Counted from the first letter of the stretch, positions 51,375 to 63,942 are shown. The stretch: DNA of 64,000 nt from Chondrosia reniformis (GCA_947172415.1 OX359199.1:5515384-5579383); one strand, 5' to 3'. Made by a program: numbers and translations. Notes: generated by a model from the sequence alone, not told the origin.

Positions 51375-54300
51375 ATGGCCGCTTTTCCGCAGTAAGTATA
51401 TTATTCAGTTAACTGTTTCTCATAAAAATTCCTGCATTTTGTTATAGTGTGTGAATGTAGTTAAGCTTGCTGTTTTGAGTTAGTGTATAGTTTGAACTGG
51501 CGAATACACCTTAAAACTGTAGTCTTCACTTTTAGGTCAGCATCCATAAGCTTGGCTTCTCCGCCGATCAGATGGGCGCAAAGAGGCGATGTTGTGTTTA
51601 TAACTTTCCCTTTACAGTCGGCCACAGTTGAGACAATTAATTTAACAGATAAACGATTAGAAATAAGGTAAAGTTAAAACATTACCTGGTTCAACCCCTA
51701 ATGACAATAGTGTCAATGCTATGTTTGGCTATATATTGTAGATTAAGCGGTGGCGTTCAAGTGCGTACTTATGAAGCTGATTTGGAGTTCTTTAAGCCTG
51801 TTATTCCAACTGAGTCTAAGCAGGTAAAATCGCCAAAGGAGCTACTACTGGTGCTAAAGAAGAAGTCCTCAGGTCCATATTGGCCAAGACTACTCAAGGC
51901 TACTGCTATAGTAAGTATCAAATGTACTGAAGTTCTAAGGTCATGTGACTAGCATGTGATGTGATTACCTTGATCCACTGGAAAGTGGTTGGTTTAGCAG
52001 CTATCACAGGAAAATTTTATGCTTCACATCTCTAACCAGTATACATATATGTATAGTTGAAAACTTACGTGGTAAAATAGTAAATAAAACATTGTGATTA
52101 AAGGAATGTGAGAGATGTACGCACTAGTATACGGAATTACTGAGATGTTAAATCAATGGCCAAAACTCGCAATCTTGCATTCTATAGATGTACACATTCG
52201 ATTCCAGATATACGGTATTGGTATTCAACTTGATAATGAAAGTTTTCAACTTAGTTAACAATTATACTTATTTAACCAGGTTTATTTTAGCGTGTAACTC
52301 AGCCTTACAAGTGCAAAGCATATGTGGTTACTTTAATGTGTTTAGCAAACTTGAGCATACACAAGTGGTATGTAGTTTCTTTCTAAGTTATTGCATCATA
52401 CTGACACGTGTGTATTGCAGCCAAGCAATGTCAAAGTGGACTTTGAGAAGTGGAGGGATGAACAAGATTCTGGAGATGAAGAGCCTGTTCCTAAACAAGA
52501 AGTAAGGTCCACACATCAGTGCATGGCTTTAGTTAATATACCAGACCTCTTGTGTAATTTGCAAACATACACACACACTGTTATAGGGTACAGTACCTCT
52601 TCTAATGATCCTTTCCTGCATTACCTGTAAAATTGCTGTACATGCAACCCGACCCTCAAAGCAGGTGTCTTTCATTAACTACGTACCCTCCACTGCCTAT
52701 AGCCCTCTTGCTAAATGCCTATTTTGCCATCTGTTTATTATGTGCTTTTTGTCCTTTCTATCTCAGCTACCAGCTGAACCAATATCTGGTATAGATATTC
52801 CTGTGTCTCCCGACTTCCTTGATGAGTTCCCTTCAGTCGAAGTAGTCTCTTCAGCAAGACAAGTACCACAGAAGTTGATTATCAGAGAAAATGGAGAAGA
52901 AGACTACGAAGACTTGGTTAGTTAGCACCCCACATTACTGTATTATTTAGTACTACCAGTACCTCTGCATATTTTCTGTGTGTTCTCCTGAAAGACATTA
53001 TGGATTGGTATGGTGAACTTTGTTTGTATGTAGCGAGGATACGAGGCAGATATTCCTGAACTAGACCAAGTTCCTACCTTAGAGAGCATCTTAAACCAAG
53101 TTAGTGAGCAGTTTACAACTTCTTAGCTACTTTACACAGTGAAGGCTGGTGATGATATTGTAGTCATTCAAATATTTCAGTCATGAGAAGTGATTTTCTT
53201 TTAAAAGTGCACACCTCTCCCTCTTAGGACGACGATACAATGAGTTTGGAGGACCTAGGTTTGGACAGCGAGTCACCAAATTTTGAAGATACTATATCAA
53301 TAGATGTTAAATCAGAGCTTATGGAAGGTTCAGAAGAAAGGTAAGCCAAATTGTCCAGTGAATGACTTGTTGGAAATGTGTAAAGATAAGTCACGTATGT
53401 ACATATAGCAGTTACATGTCACATGACTGTCAGCTCATCAGCTGTTCCTTGTCTGCCTAGGCTGCCCCACTACAGCTGTGTGAAGACAGATTCACTGCTG
53501 AGCTACAGTTCAATCAATCGATTGACAAGGCAACTCAAGAGATTCTCTGTAGGTGTTATTTACCAAGATCTTTCAATGCATGACCTTTTGTCTGACCTTT
53601 CACAGGAGAAAAAGGATCTCTATGGCACTCCTACCTGCATTGTGAGTGTACCAGTTTGTCAACTTGTGGTGGTAACTTGAGAATCATTGTTGTGGCTCCT
53701 GTCATGTATATAGGGTTCTGGTGGGCCTTATGTTGCCGTGGGAACAACCAGAGGTGTTGTCCTCCTGTTTGGTCAGTTCTCCTTCACATTCACATACCTC
53801 CAATGGGTGACACCTATGTGGTTACTTGTAGATTTCAGTCTTAACCTTCCAGACAAGAAGAGGGGAATGCTCAAGTATGTGATGGGAGGAGAGAACGTCC
53901 TGTCAGACTGGGAGGTCTATGGCTCCGTCACCAGTCTAGCCTTCAATTGTGACAACACCAGGATACTGGTTGGTCATGCCAAGGGACAGGTGCGTATTAT
54001 TGAGGGTTTGCCAGTGTAGATGGGTGTGGCTAGTAAAGGGTGTGGCTAGTAAAAGGGTGTGGCTAGTAAAGGGGTGTGGCTAGTAAAAGGGTGTGACTAG
54101 TAAAGGGGTGTGACTAGTAAAGGGGTGTGGCTAGTAAAGGGGTGTGGCTAGTAAAGGGGTGTGACTAGTAAGGGGGGTGGCTAATTTAGATGAAGTGGGT
54201 GTGTATATTGTTTTATATTGAATCATCAAACTGATAACTGAACCACAAGTAATCATATCAAGATGAAAAGCTTGAAAGAAGTACTTGCTGGGAATCAAAC

Positions 54301-57300
54301 CCAGGACAGCTGGTTATGACCACCAGTGCTCTGCCACTGAGCTACAATTGCCACAGCAATGCTCCATTCATGCCTCCCTCTTATGCTGACTATAAATCTG
54401 CTGTCTTATGTAGTGTATTGGCAGTAGATAATGATACCTCTTGTACATTTCTTCTTTCTTCAGTTGGTCCAGTGGAATGTGCAGAATAATGTTTGTCTGA
54501 GGGACATTAGGACCGCGCACTCTGCCACAGCCTGTGTGTTGCAAGTCAAAGTAAGCAGACAAGTTGTGTGAGCATGTGTGGCACAGTAACGGAGTAACCA
54601 CCGAACTTTGTACTGTAGTACACAGATATGTACAATACAGCTCTCTTCAGTGATGTTACTGGTTCAGTTTATTGTTTAACTTTCAAGTAAGTTTCCCAGC
54701 TACTGATGTGAGCTGCCCTCTATTCCACCCTCACCCCCACATAGACGAGTGTATGGACAGAGAAGTCATGAATCTCTTTGTGTATTCTCTGGAGCGTGAG
54801 TCTGTCATGTGCAAGTCACATGATCATTACAGTTGTTCATGTTGGGAAAGAAGGCAATGTTTGTTCTCCTATCTGTAGTCATGGTGAAGCTCTCACATTT
54901 GAACCTTTACGACTTCAGTGGGACATGCCTGACCACCCTATTGCCAAGCAACACTTGGTTGCCATAGGAACCATTGATAAAGTTATCATCATTAGTCTTA
55001 AACCTTTAAAAGCAGTAGCTGGTATAGCCATTCGCAAACCTCTGAATACGCTGCCAGTGATCTCGTGGAAGGTCTGCAGAGTAAAGGTGGAAGAGGGAGA
55101 GGATTATCAACCTGTGAGATGTGATGCATAGAGCACTTTCACAGTTTGAAGGTTATGTTTGTATGGCTTGCAAACTATGATCCAGTAATACTGTTTCTTG
55201 TTAATAATCAGAAATTCCTTTATGTCTTGTTTCAGATCCTGGCTGCTGCTCGAGGAGGATTTATATGTTTCACACAGGTATTTGTGAGTGTATATAATAG
55301 TAAAGTGTCCATGTTTAATCTACATCTTCCCCCTCAGGTTTAATCTACATACATATCTCTCTTCCCCCTCAGGTGTCATGTACCCCAAATGGTACTGTTA
55401 AAGCAAAGGTTTGGAAGCACTACAAAAAAGGCTATAGCATTGCAGCACTCCACTGGCTGGCCAGCCATTTTGTTGCTGCCATGGATACAACTGAGAGAAT
55501 TCATCTCATTCATGTGCCAAATGGGAAAGATTACCAGGTGAATAAACCCCTCCCCCGCTATGTGGACTACTAGGGCTTCACTATTGACTGCTGTTTACAT
55601 CTACTGGTTACCAACTCTTCTCCCCTGTACCAGCTGTGCTCTTCTCTCCTGTACCAGCTGTGCTCTTCTCTCCTGTACCTACTGTGCTCTTCTCCCCTGT
55701 ACCAGCTGTGCTCTTCTCCCCTGTACCAGCTGTGCTCTTCTCCCCTGTACCAGCTGTGCTCTTCTCCCCTGTACCAGCTGTGCTCTTCTCCCCTGTACCA
55801 GCTCTGCTCTTCTCTCCTGTACCAGCTGTGCTGTGCTCTTCTCCCCTGTACCAGCTGTGCTCTTCTCCCCTGTACCAGCTCTGCTCTTCTCTCCTGTACC
55901 AGCTGTGCTGTGCTCTTCTCCCCTGTACCAGCTGTGCTCTTCTCCCCTGTACCAGCTGTGCTCTTCTCCCCTGTACCAGCTGTGCTCTTCTCCCCTGTAC
56001 CAGCTGTGCTCTTCTCCCCTGTACCAGCTGTGCTCTTCTCTCCTGTACCTACTGTGCTCTTCTCCCCTGTACCAGCTGTGCTCTTCTCCCCTGTACCTAC
56101 TGTGCTCTTCTCCCCTGTACCTAGGTGTTGGATGTGAGCTCAGTTAAGCTTGTGTATGGTTCAACTGCTTACAAGGCTTTAGAATCTGATAGTGGAGCCA
56201 CGCCAAATATGGTAATCTATACATGCCTGTTTGTTGATTGATTTATGAGTGAGTGTTGTTTCCATTAGAGGATGGCAGGTCAGTCCGCCTGTCACAACTC
56301 TATAGTGTTGAGATCTGGTGCCTTTGAGGTGTTCCTGCTCGGCAGTGAGACGGTGTATTCACTCAACATAGCCACCTGGAGAACAGTATGTAAAGCTGTC
56401 AAGTGTCACTTATTACTAATTTGATGCTTTATTTTAGAGATATTCTTTAACCTATTTCAATTGAGCTCGTAGGAATTACAGAATTTAAGTAATGACATTA
56501 TATTATCTCATTTATACAGAGGATCAGAGAAATACTAACTGCAGACAAGTCTCCTTCAACTCTTCACAAAGTTTTGGAACTTGCTATTGGATTTTACAAT
56601 GGAAAATATGCTGGAATCATTGGTTAGTTATGGCTCAAGTGAAGGATGAATTTCTATTGCTGCATGACATTGTTAGCTACGTATTATAGGATAGGTAGAT
56701 ATTTCCCTACATGAATAATTTTAAACCTATAGATTTTGTTGACATGCATGTAAGGATTAGGAAAAACATAAACAGAATACCGTATAGCAGGAAAATTTGG
56801 TGAGGACTTAAATTTGGCGATTTGGCGAGAATTTAGAAGCTCACCAAATTTAATTCTTCGCCTAATTTGCGAATGCAGCTATCGATTTTGAACGTAATGG
56901 TATATTACGGGGCAATCCGCCAAATATAGAACCTGCCAAATATAAAACTCACCAAATATAAAACTCACCGAATATAAAACTGGCCAAATGCTAAAATTGG
57001 GCATTTCACCAAATACATTGCCCGCCAAATTTTCCCGCCATACACTGTTTCCTAGACTTGTTGCTAAGGGAAAGCCTATAGAGCTCTGTTTTGTATTTAT
57101 TGTGTGTGTGCTCACTTGAATATCTGTACTGTTGTCAAGGTTACCGAGGTACAGAAAAGTCCTTCAGAAAGGATGTCAAAAGAGGAGTAAGGAAGTACTC
57201 TTTCATAATCAGAAGCGCTCTTACTCTTTACATCAAATGTTTATCTCACAGATTGGTCAACTGATCAATGAAGCACACAAGAAATGGATGGAAATTGCTT

Positions 57301-60300
57301 TAGAACAAGATATTTCAGGTGGAAATGGGAGGACAGACTTAATTGTTAGTTGCAGCCCATCATCCTCCACCAGACAGACCATTTAAGCTGAACTCTATTA
57401 TACCTGTAGAGCCATTTTACTAGTATGATTGAGACTTGTCTCATGTTTCGGCTGCACAAAGTGCTATTTGGTACAATATTTGATCCGAACCAGAGTGATG
57501 ACTCTCTAAAGGAAATCTACTTTGCAGCTCTACAACCATTCATATTGGAAGGAAAGTGTGTTAAGTAAAGTGACAATTAGAGTTACACCTGCATTCAAGC
57601 CATCCTCCCCTACAGGGTTCCATACTTGACAGCTCCATTGATGAAGATGTTCCTAAGTGAGTTAGCCACAGTGCAGTACTGCAGTGTTTCCCATATTCAG
57701 GGCTGCATACAGAACATAGGCCATAGGGGGAAAATGAAAATTTTCGAAATTTGGGGGGGGGGGGGGGGCAATGGTATGAGTGTGTCAAAGAAGTTTAGGG
57801 GATTCCCAAAGTCTAGGGGGCAAAATCAATCCCCTATGCAGCCCTGCATATTACTTTGGGAGCTCTGTGTAGTCTTGCTAAGTACATTTCCTTGATGTAC
57901 AAGTAATTATTTAAATATATGCGACTCTAATGTCTATTACTATATCTCTATTCTCCTACATATGCCGCAACTAGATTATTACAAAGAGCATGGCAGGTTT
58001 ACGGAGCTGGAGGCCTGTATCATCAACCTTGACATCTCCATGTTGGATCTGAATGAGGCTGTCTCCCTCTGTATGGAAAACGGATTGTATGATGCACTGA
58101 TCTACGTCTACAACAAGGGGCTGCAGGACTACATCACTCCCCTTCAGGAGCTCCTCCTTCAACTGAGGAAAGTGCTCCGAGAAGGTTCACTCCTGTCTGG
58201 TTAGCTGAATGTGATTTGGTATATGTAGTGCCCTTTGAACTTTGAACTTTCCCCTTTAGATTACTACAGAACCATGGGCTATAAACTACTTGTTTACATC
58301 AGGTATCTTGGCAACCTAAAGTAGATACAAATAAACATATGTAATTACTTCCATATGGTGTAGTTGTTTTGTCAATGTCTGTAGTCTTGTTGTGTGTATG
58401 CAGTTTAGTTAGTCTATCTGTGATGTGATGGTACCTCTGTGTTGTCTGATCATTAGCTGTAGCTTGGCTGGGAGAGCTTATCCGACGGGCAGCATTCCTC
58501 AGGAGATAGCTCCTCGTGTGAAGGTGGAGGTGAGCGAGGTGTTACTAGTAACATTGCATAACTGTTGTGATTAATGGTCGGACTTTACAGGTGTGCCGTT
58601 TGCTATTTACTGTTACAAATGAGTTTGATGATACAGGTCAGTCATCGTTTTCACCTCACCTACACTCTGTCACACTCACACACTACCTATGTCAGTCATC
58701 ACTTCTTTATCTGCACTCTATGACATTCACACATACTGTATAGCTGGAATATTGGCGGGAAGAATATTTGGCAATTTTGGATAGATTTAAATATTGGTGG
58801 TTTTAATTTTGGTGGTTACCAACGTTACAATGGATAACATCACTATGATGCAATAATATTGGCAGATCATAATTTGGCAATTCGTGTGAAATTTGCCAAA
58901 ATAAATTCCCTGCCAATATTTCCGGCTATATGGTACTATCTATGTCAGTTGTTGCTTCATGTTTCATTTCTATTTATTGCACAGATACAGAGACATATCC
59001 TCACCTGAGGACTCTTCTACATTTTGATACAAGAGAATTTCTTAATGTTTTAACATTGGTAAGCACATACACAATGTGTCACTGTTCATACATGCAAGAC
59101 CCCCTTCATATAAACCATATATTGTAAATGATATTTATTATTCACATTCAATTGAGTGCTGTGTTTTTACAAAGTTATTATGACCTCATCTTTGTTGCCA
59201 AGGCCTTTGAAGAGGAGGAGTTTGACAGACCAGACCAGACTGGGTTGCCAACCAGACAGATAATTATTGACATATTAATGACAATAGTTGGCAAATCAAC
59301 TACAAGCAGCAAGTCTGATTTTACAGTAAGGGATTATGCAACACTGGCTAAGTGTTCCAGTTGTTCTTTGGTATATTATAGGTTACCACAATTAAGGCTA
59401 TTCATACGCTATTCATACACTGCAGCTGCCTATATGTAATTTACCTATGTACCGTAATTCGGGAAATTTTCGTTGTTAAAATATTTTCGTGGTTGGCTCA
59501 AACCACGAAAATTTATCGCACGAAATATATTTAACAACGAATAATAACATGTTGTACAATATCGTGGTAACCCCCAGACCACGAAAATATTTTAACACGA
59601 AAATTTTTCCCACAACAATTTCCGAACACGAAAATTTCCCGAACTACGGTATTACTCCAACAAATGTAAATATGTCAGACTTGTCTTTGAGGGTTCCAGC
59701 TAATTTACCAGTCCATATTTCAGAACCAATATGGGGACTAAAGCAACCAGCTGTGTCACAAGTGTTCTAATTCAAAATATGAATCTTTCAGCACTGTAGT
59801 TCCAACAGTGCTGTATAAATATGTATACATTTACTGGTGTATGTTCCTATTATAATTTATATTAAATTCTTTCTCATCTCCTCCAGCCTACTCAGGTTGG
59901 CTGTCTGTTTACCTTCTTAGCCCGTCAGGGAGCCAGGTACCCAACCTCCATCACTGTGCCGGAGCTCATGTATGATAAGGTAGGTAGGTAGCTCTGGCAG
60001 ATCTAGAGATACATGTATGTAAAGGTGATTCAGCAGAGCAGCCCATTAAATCTGTCTGTAAATCCACTACTAACACAGGGAGCTCCTATCAGGTGAACTG
60101 TGTTTATTATTTTGGAGTGAATCTCTCTATAGTGGTCTGTAGTTTGCTGTCTACTTGTATTGAATATGTATAGCATGTATGTAAATGTATTACACAGTGA
60201 TTTAATGTATTCTGCAGGTTTTAGAGTATTTAACTACACCAGATGAAGAATTTGTCACTGAAGAAAGGCAACAAGCTTTCCTTGAGCTAATGGACTCCGG

Positions 60301-63300
60301 AGTATTGAAGAATGTTGATGAAGAAAAGTTACTTTACCTTGCTGAAAATGCAAAGTTGTAAGTAATTGTTAAAATAATGTGTGGCCATGCTTTGTGTAAT
60401 CATCATGTGATCATCATGTGATCATCTAACAGAGCCACTATGATCAAGTGAGTACCATGTGATTTAAGTTTCCGACTGATTTAGTTTCCGTGTTTGTGAA
60501 AAGTTCTACCAAAGGAAGCGACAGTTTGCCAAAGTACTGTCCTGCTACTGGAGAGATCCTCAAAGAAAGGTTACATTATATATGCACTAATGTAGAGAAT
60601 GTATTCTGATATGTCTTCAAGTGCTTTGTTAAACCATAGACTATCTATACTTACGTAAGTATAGATAGTCTATGGTTAAACCATGGATAATTTATTCATA
60701 GTTATCTTAACTATGAATAAATTATCCATGGTTAAACACTATGTATTGAAGTGCTGTTGCTCCATTGTGTTCAAGGTTGTGTGGCCTCCCCTATTGTTTC
60801 TATTGTACTATTGTAGTCTCAAGCGTTCTTCTACATTCACCAAGTCATGAATAGTGATCAGTATTCTGAGGCAGAGAAGGATGACATTGAGAAGGCAATA
60901 CAAGACAACTTTGAAGGGATGATTATGACTGACACAAAGGCCACTTCAAGGCTGTTTGTAGTAGCTTTCCCTCATCTGATAGATGCAGTTACAACAAGGC
61001 TAAATGGGCACCAACAGGTCCAGTACATCTTCCTGGAAGGAATATTTCATTCCCAGTAATTTTAGCACCATGCATCATATAAAAATTGTAGATACAGTAC
61101 ATTTAGGGTATAGTATTAGAGTAAGCCACACTTAATTTAGAATTCTGATATTCTGATTATCAATTATTTTTGCCCAGTCAACATCGTCCTGACTACTCCA
61201 TCCCTGCGACGGTATCAGAGAGGTACATTGAGCTGATGTGTGTTTACCAGAAAAGTGACTTGGAAAAGTTCCTGAAAACCAACAACCAGTATAGAGTTGT
61301 GGAAGCACTGACGGTAGGAATTACATCTCACTGTATAGTCTCGTGATTCTGTTGCTTCGCCTCGACATCCACATGAATAATATAATATTTCTTACATGCT
61401 ACATTTACTTATGAGTAAAGGCCTATAGAAAACTAAGCCTAGTGAGGGCTTAGAGTGAGGATACAGAGTTTTCTCCTTCTCTTCTTCTCCACTGTGTCAG
61501 ATAGCTGTATCTGGGAATTCCAGCCTTCATCAGTGACCCTGGGAATCTTTATCTTCTTTGTAATCTTTATGAGTCTTTGACATGTTAGCATGTATCTCTA
61601 CATTGTTAGATTGTGGAACAGCATAATATTCCAAAGGCTAGTGCCTTTCTGAAGGAGAGAACAGGCGATTATGAAGGAGCCTACAGTCTACTTGCTAGGG
61701 TAATCTATATTAACTCACTTTCATTGAAACACTTACTATGTGTTGTTTGTTGTATAATTTATACAGCTGTACACATCACAGTGTGATGAAGTAATGGAGA
61801 AACATTATTTAGCTAGAAAGGATGGTAAGATTGGCAATGTTGTATGTTCTGAACTGAACTCTGTCCTACAACCATGCACTTTGCCCTTAGGATGGTCAAA
61901 GACACAGAATGAACTGACTGAAGATTTTGATCAAATCCTAAACCTTTTGCTAAGGTCATCTCGGAATCTCACCGATGAAAGAAGAAATGTAAGTGATTTA
62001 AATGGTATCTATAAAATTGATATAGACTCCTTACTTGATAATCCCTCTCTTCCAGTCTCTTTGGTACAAGTTTTTAGACTTGAAGATTCATAAGATTGGT
62101 AAAGCTAAGCGATCCCCCAACAGAGATCTGGTGGAATGTGAGTTCAGCAATGTGATACCGCTACCTTGAGGTGTATGTATTGTTTCTTGTTGGTTTTGCA
62201 TACTCTGTGTCTTCTGAATTTAGTATTTCAAGATTTATTAATGAAACTGTTGAATGGAATGACAATGTTTATATCAATAACTGATATCTTACAAATTTTA
62301 CTTAAAGTGAGTCGTTCATTGTCCACTATACAAAGGAAGTATCACTTTCTACATCATGTTCATCTTTATAATGAGGATTGCTCTACTTGCTTTAGGATAC
62401 CAACTTTAGTTCTGGTCAATTTAAAGAGTTTAAACATCTTCTCTTGGGAATGTTTCACACCCATAATTATGAAAAGGTAAAACTTACATTATTTCCTAAT
62501 GGTTGCATGTAATATGCTCTAATCATAATACAGCCAAACAATTGTCATTTTAAACAACTTGTAATGCTATTTTATGGGAGCAGACCTGATGATAACAATA
62601 TTATATGCTTTAGGTTTTACGTCATGTCACCAGTCAAATAATCCATGATGATGTTACTATGGCAATGAATAACTTGTGTGGTCTCTCTAATAAGGGGATG
62701 TCCCCTTTGACAATGAATTGTGTGGTGTGTGGTCACAGAGCAGCAATTGAAATGGGATCAACAAGGAATGATGTGGTACTCTTTCAGTACGTTGTTCAAA
62801 CCTTGTCTCAGTTAGATGAATTTTGACCAATCCTTTTCTAAGGGATCTTGAGGTGTTTTCTCATTTGAATAAACTTAAATGTACTCTCTTTCTGAGTAGT
62901 AGATTAACCTTTTCCTCTTTATAGTTAGTTTGGTTAGATAGATCTAGATTCTTCATTCTTATGGTCATGTAACAGTCACATGCATACCTCTCCTTTTCCT
63001 TTAGCTGCGGCCATATGTATCACTCACTTTGCCTCAAAACTGGTGTTTATGATACTTCAGTCGTTACTTGTCCCAAGTGCACCAAGACGACCTCAGCTAC
63101 AACTAGCACCAGAAGTCAGACACTGAAACTGGTACATTAATCCACTTGTGCAGACACACATTATATAGGAGGAGTTGTTTTGGTTTAGTCATAGTCTAAG
63201 TGAGCTGTGCTTTGTATTTTGTAGAGTCGGCTTCCTTCAATGCATGGTCAAACGTTACCAAGGCAACTTAGCTTGATTGTGTCCAGTGAAGAGGTACAGT

Positions 63301-63462
63301 CCAATAAAATCACAGATGTGCATGGTGTCTTGAGCTGTTGTCTGGTTTTGGTTGTTTACACTTGCATTTTATTTACAGGAACTGGACCCTTGGCAACTAA
63401 ACAACTTGGACAAATTAATGCCATCATCTCCTCGCGGACATCAATTGAACTTTCAATATTAA
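51375..63462 (+). CDS. VPS8: VPS8 (CORVET) with apparent N-terminal p23/CS domain
   Basis: ATG 51375-51377, TAA 63460-63462, over 30 exons. The first exons form a p23-like CS domain: MAAFPQSASISLASPPIRWA, then FITFPLQSATVETINLTDKR, YWPRLLKAT and VDFEKWRDEQDSGDEE (p23-like). In-frame splicing continues to EADIPELDQVPTLESILNQ, the N-terminal motif of VPS8. A WD40-like region follows (GGPYVAVGTTRGVVLLF, ILVGHAKGQ, KRVYGQRSHESLCVFSG, DHPIAKQHLVAIGTI). Then come α-solenoid exons (IINLDISMLDLNEAVSLC, TYPHLRTLLHFDTREFLNVL, VGCLFTFLARQGARYP, LYLAENAKL, QHNIPKASAFLKERTGDYEG). The C-terminal RING has CVVCG, CGHMYHSLC and CPKC. VPS8 is the CORVET-specific subunit that binds Rab5 and tethers early endosomes. 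Exon edges near 54778-54850 and 57130-57420 are unresolved. Confidence 0.92.
54016..54182. repeat. Minisatellite, 17-18-bp unit (GGGTGTGGCTAGTAAA)
   Basis: About nine to ten copies, some with GACTAG for GGCTAG. In a VPS8 intron, right after the exon ending LVGHAKGQ. Confidence 0.9.
54225..54360 (-). repeat. tRNA-like SINE, copy 3
   Basis: Minus strand: GCAGAGCACTGGTGGTCATA, ACCAGCTGTCCTGGGTTTGA, TTCCCAGC. It shares the tail sequence ACCACAAGTAAT (plus-strand sense) with copy 1 at 20920-20931. VPS8 intron. Confidence 0.75.
55614..56124 (+). repeat. 24-bp minisatellite of acceptor-like units
   Basis: About 21 copies of CTCTTCTCCCCTGTACCAGC plus TGTG fill the VPS8 intron between the exons ending GKDYQ and starting VLDVSS. 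Each unit is a pyrimidine tract followed by CAG, so it resembles a 3' splice site. The authentic acceptor (CCTGTACCTAG, ending at 56124) is the end of the last unit. Three long plus-strand ORFs here (195, 162 and 75 aa) are artefacts. Confidence 0.92.
56778..57048. repeat. MITE, TACCGTATAGCAGGAAAATT termini
   Basis: The left end resembles the 3600-3696 element; the right end (near 57022-57048) is a degenerate inverted copy (CCCGCCAAATTTTCCCGCCA). The interior carries ATATAAAACTCACC repeats. VPS8 intron. Confidence 0.7.
57694..57852. repeat. MITE with inverted ends and a G16 run
   Basis: TATTCAGGGCTGCATA at 57694-57709 and TATGCAGCCCTGCATATT near 57835-57852 are inverted. The interior contains sixteen consecutive G (57753-57768) and two further G5 runs, which could form a quadruplex. 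VPS8 intron. Confidence 0.7.
58734..58934. repeat. MITE, TACTGTATAGCTGGAATATT termini
   Basis: Inverted ends at 58734-58756 and about 58910-58934, related to the TACCGTATAG family. The interior repeats ATTTGGCAATT and TATTGGCGG. VPS8 intron. Confidence 0.7.
59450..59651. repeat. MITE, TACCGTAATTCGGGAAATTT termini
   Basis: Inverted arms 59450-59473 and 59629-59651, with a further internal inverted repeat of CGAAAATTT and AACAACGAA. The element could fold into a long hairpin. It interrupts a long VPS8 intron. Confidence 0.8.
60632..60733. repeat. Two adjacent perfect palindromes
   Basis: 60632-60677 is a 46-bp palindrome with no spacer (arm AACCATAGACTATCTATACT, then TAC). 60679-60733 has 26-bp perfect arms (starting AACCATGGATAATTTATTCA) around a 3-bp spacer. 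Both begin with AACCAT and end with ATGGTT, and they lie 1 bp apart in a VPS8 intron. Confidence 0.95.
61395..61570. repeat. ~170-bp dispersed repeat, reverse copy
   Basis: Its reverse complement aligns over most of its length with 19575-19760 (for example CTGGGAATTCCAGCCTTCAT with CAGTGACCCTGGGAATC). VPS8 intron. Confidence 0.7.
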
Positions 63463-63502
63463 CATGATTAATTTGCATGGATATTGTATAATTTGTTTGA
63501 AA

Positions 63503-63942
63503 CTACAAATGTTGGATCTGTTCATTGCATAGTGTGTAAGTGTGGGGAAACAATATGGGACAGGGGGAGGGTGGAGGAGAGACCTTGGATTGCCTCTTTC
63601 TTTTCAAGAAATACTTAACCTAAATGTCGGAAACAATAACAAAGAAACAAATTTTCAGGTGCATGTACACAAAATCCCTTAGCACAGGTTTAAACGTACA
63701 TCCTTGTCCGTGAGCCCCAGTGAATCAGCCAGCATTCTAACTTGAGCAGTGTTCAGGCGCTGATACTGCTCAAGAGTGGTCTCCAAAACCTCACGCTGAT
63801 ACTCTGTCAGTTTGGCACACTTTGGACCTAATTTGAAGAGTGAAAAAAGGTAACCTTGGACAAAGAATTCAAAGATTTATTGGAACAACATTTAATTGGA
63901 GCTTAAGCTAGATTATACCTGACAGCGGTGTCTGTTGCACAC
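63503..63942 (-). CDS. Divergent homeodomain-like protein, 3' end (partial)
   Basis: Three exons keep frame on the minus strand: 63919-63942, 63701-63827 and 63503-63619 (stop TAG 63503-63505). They read VQQTPLSGPKCAKLTEYQRE, then VLETTLEQYQRLNTAQVRML, ADSLGLTDKD, then VKYFLKRKRQSKVSPPPSPC. Helices 1 and 2 follow homeodomain spacing (L16, L20, L26, L40 equivalents). The recognition helix has F at position 48 and Arg at the invariant Asn51 in the register set by SLGL, so DNA reading would be atypical or lost. The 5' part lies beyond the window. Converges with VPS8, with 40 bp between stops. It may instead be another helix-turn-helix protein. Confidence 0.5.

Noticed and set aside
55560-56147. 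Three long overlapping plus-strand ORFs (195, 162 and 75 aa)
   Set aside because: They are frame-by-frame readings of the 24-bp minisatellite, which is a multiple of three and stays open. The region lies within a VPS8 intron with good splice sites on both sides.
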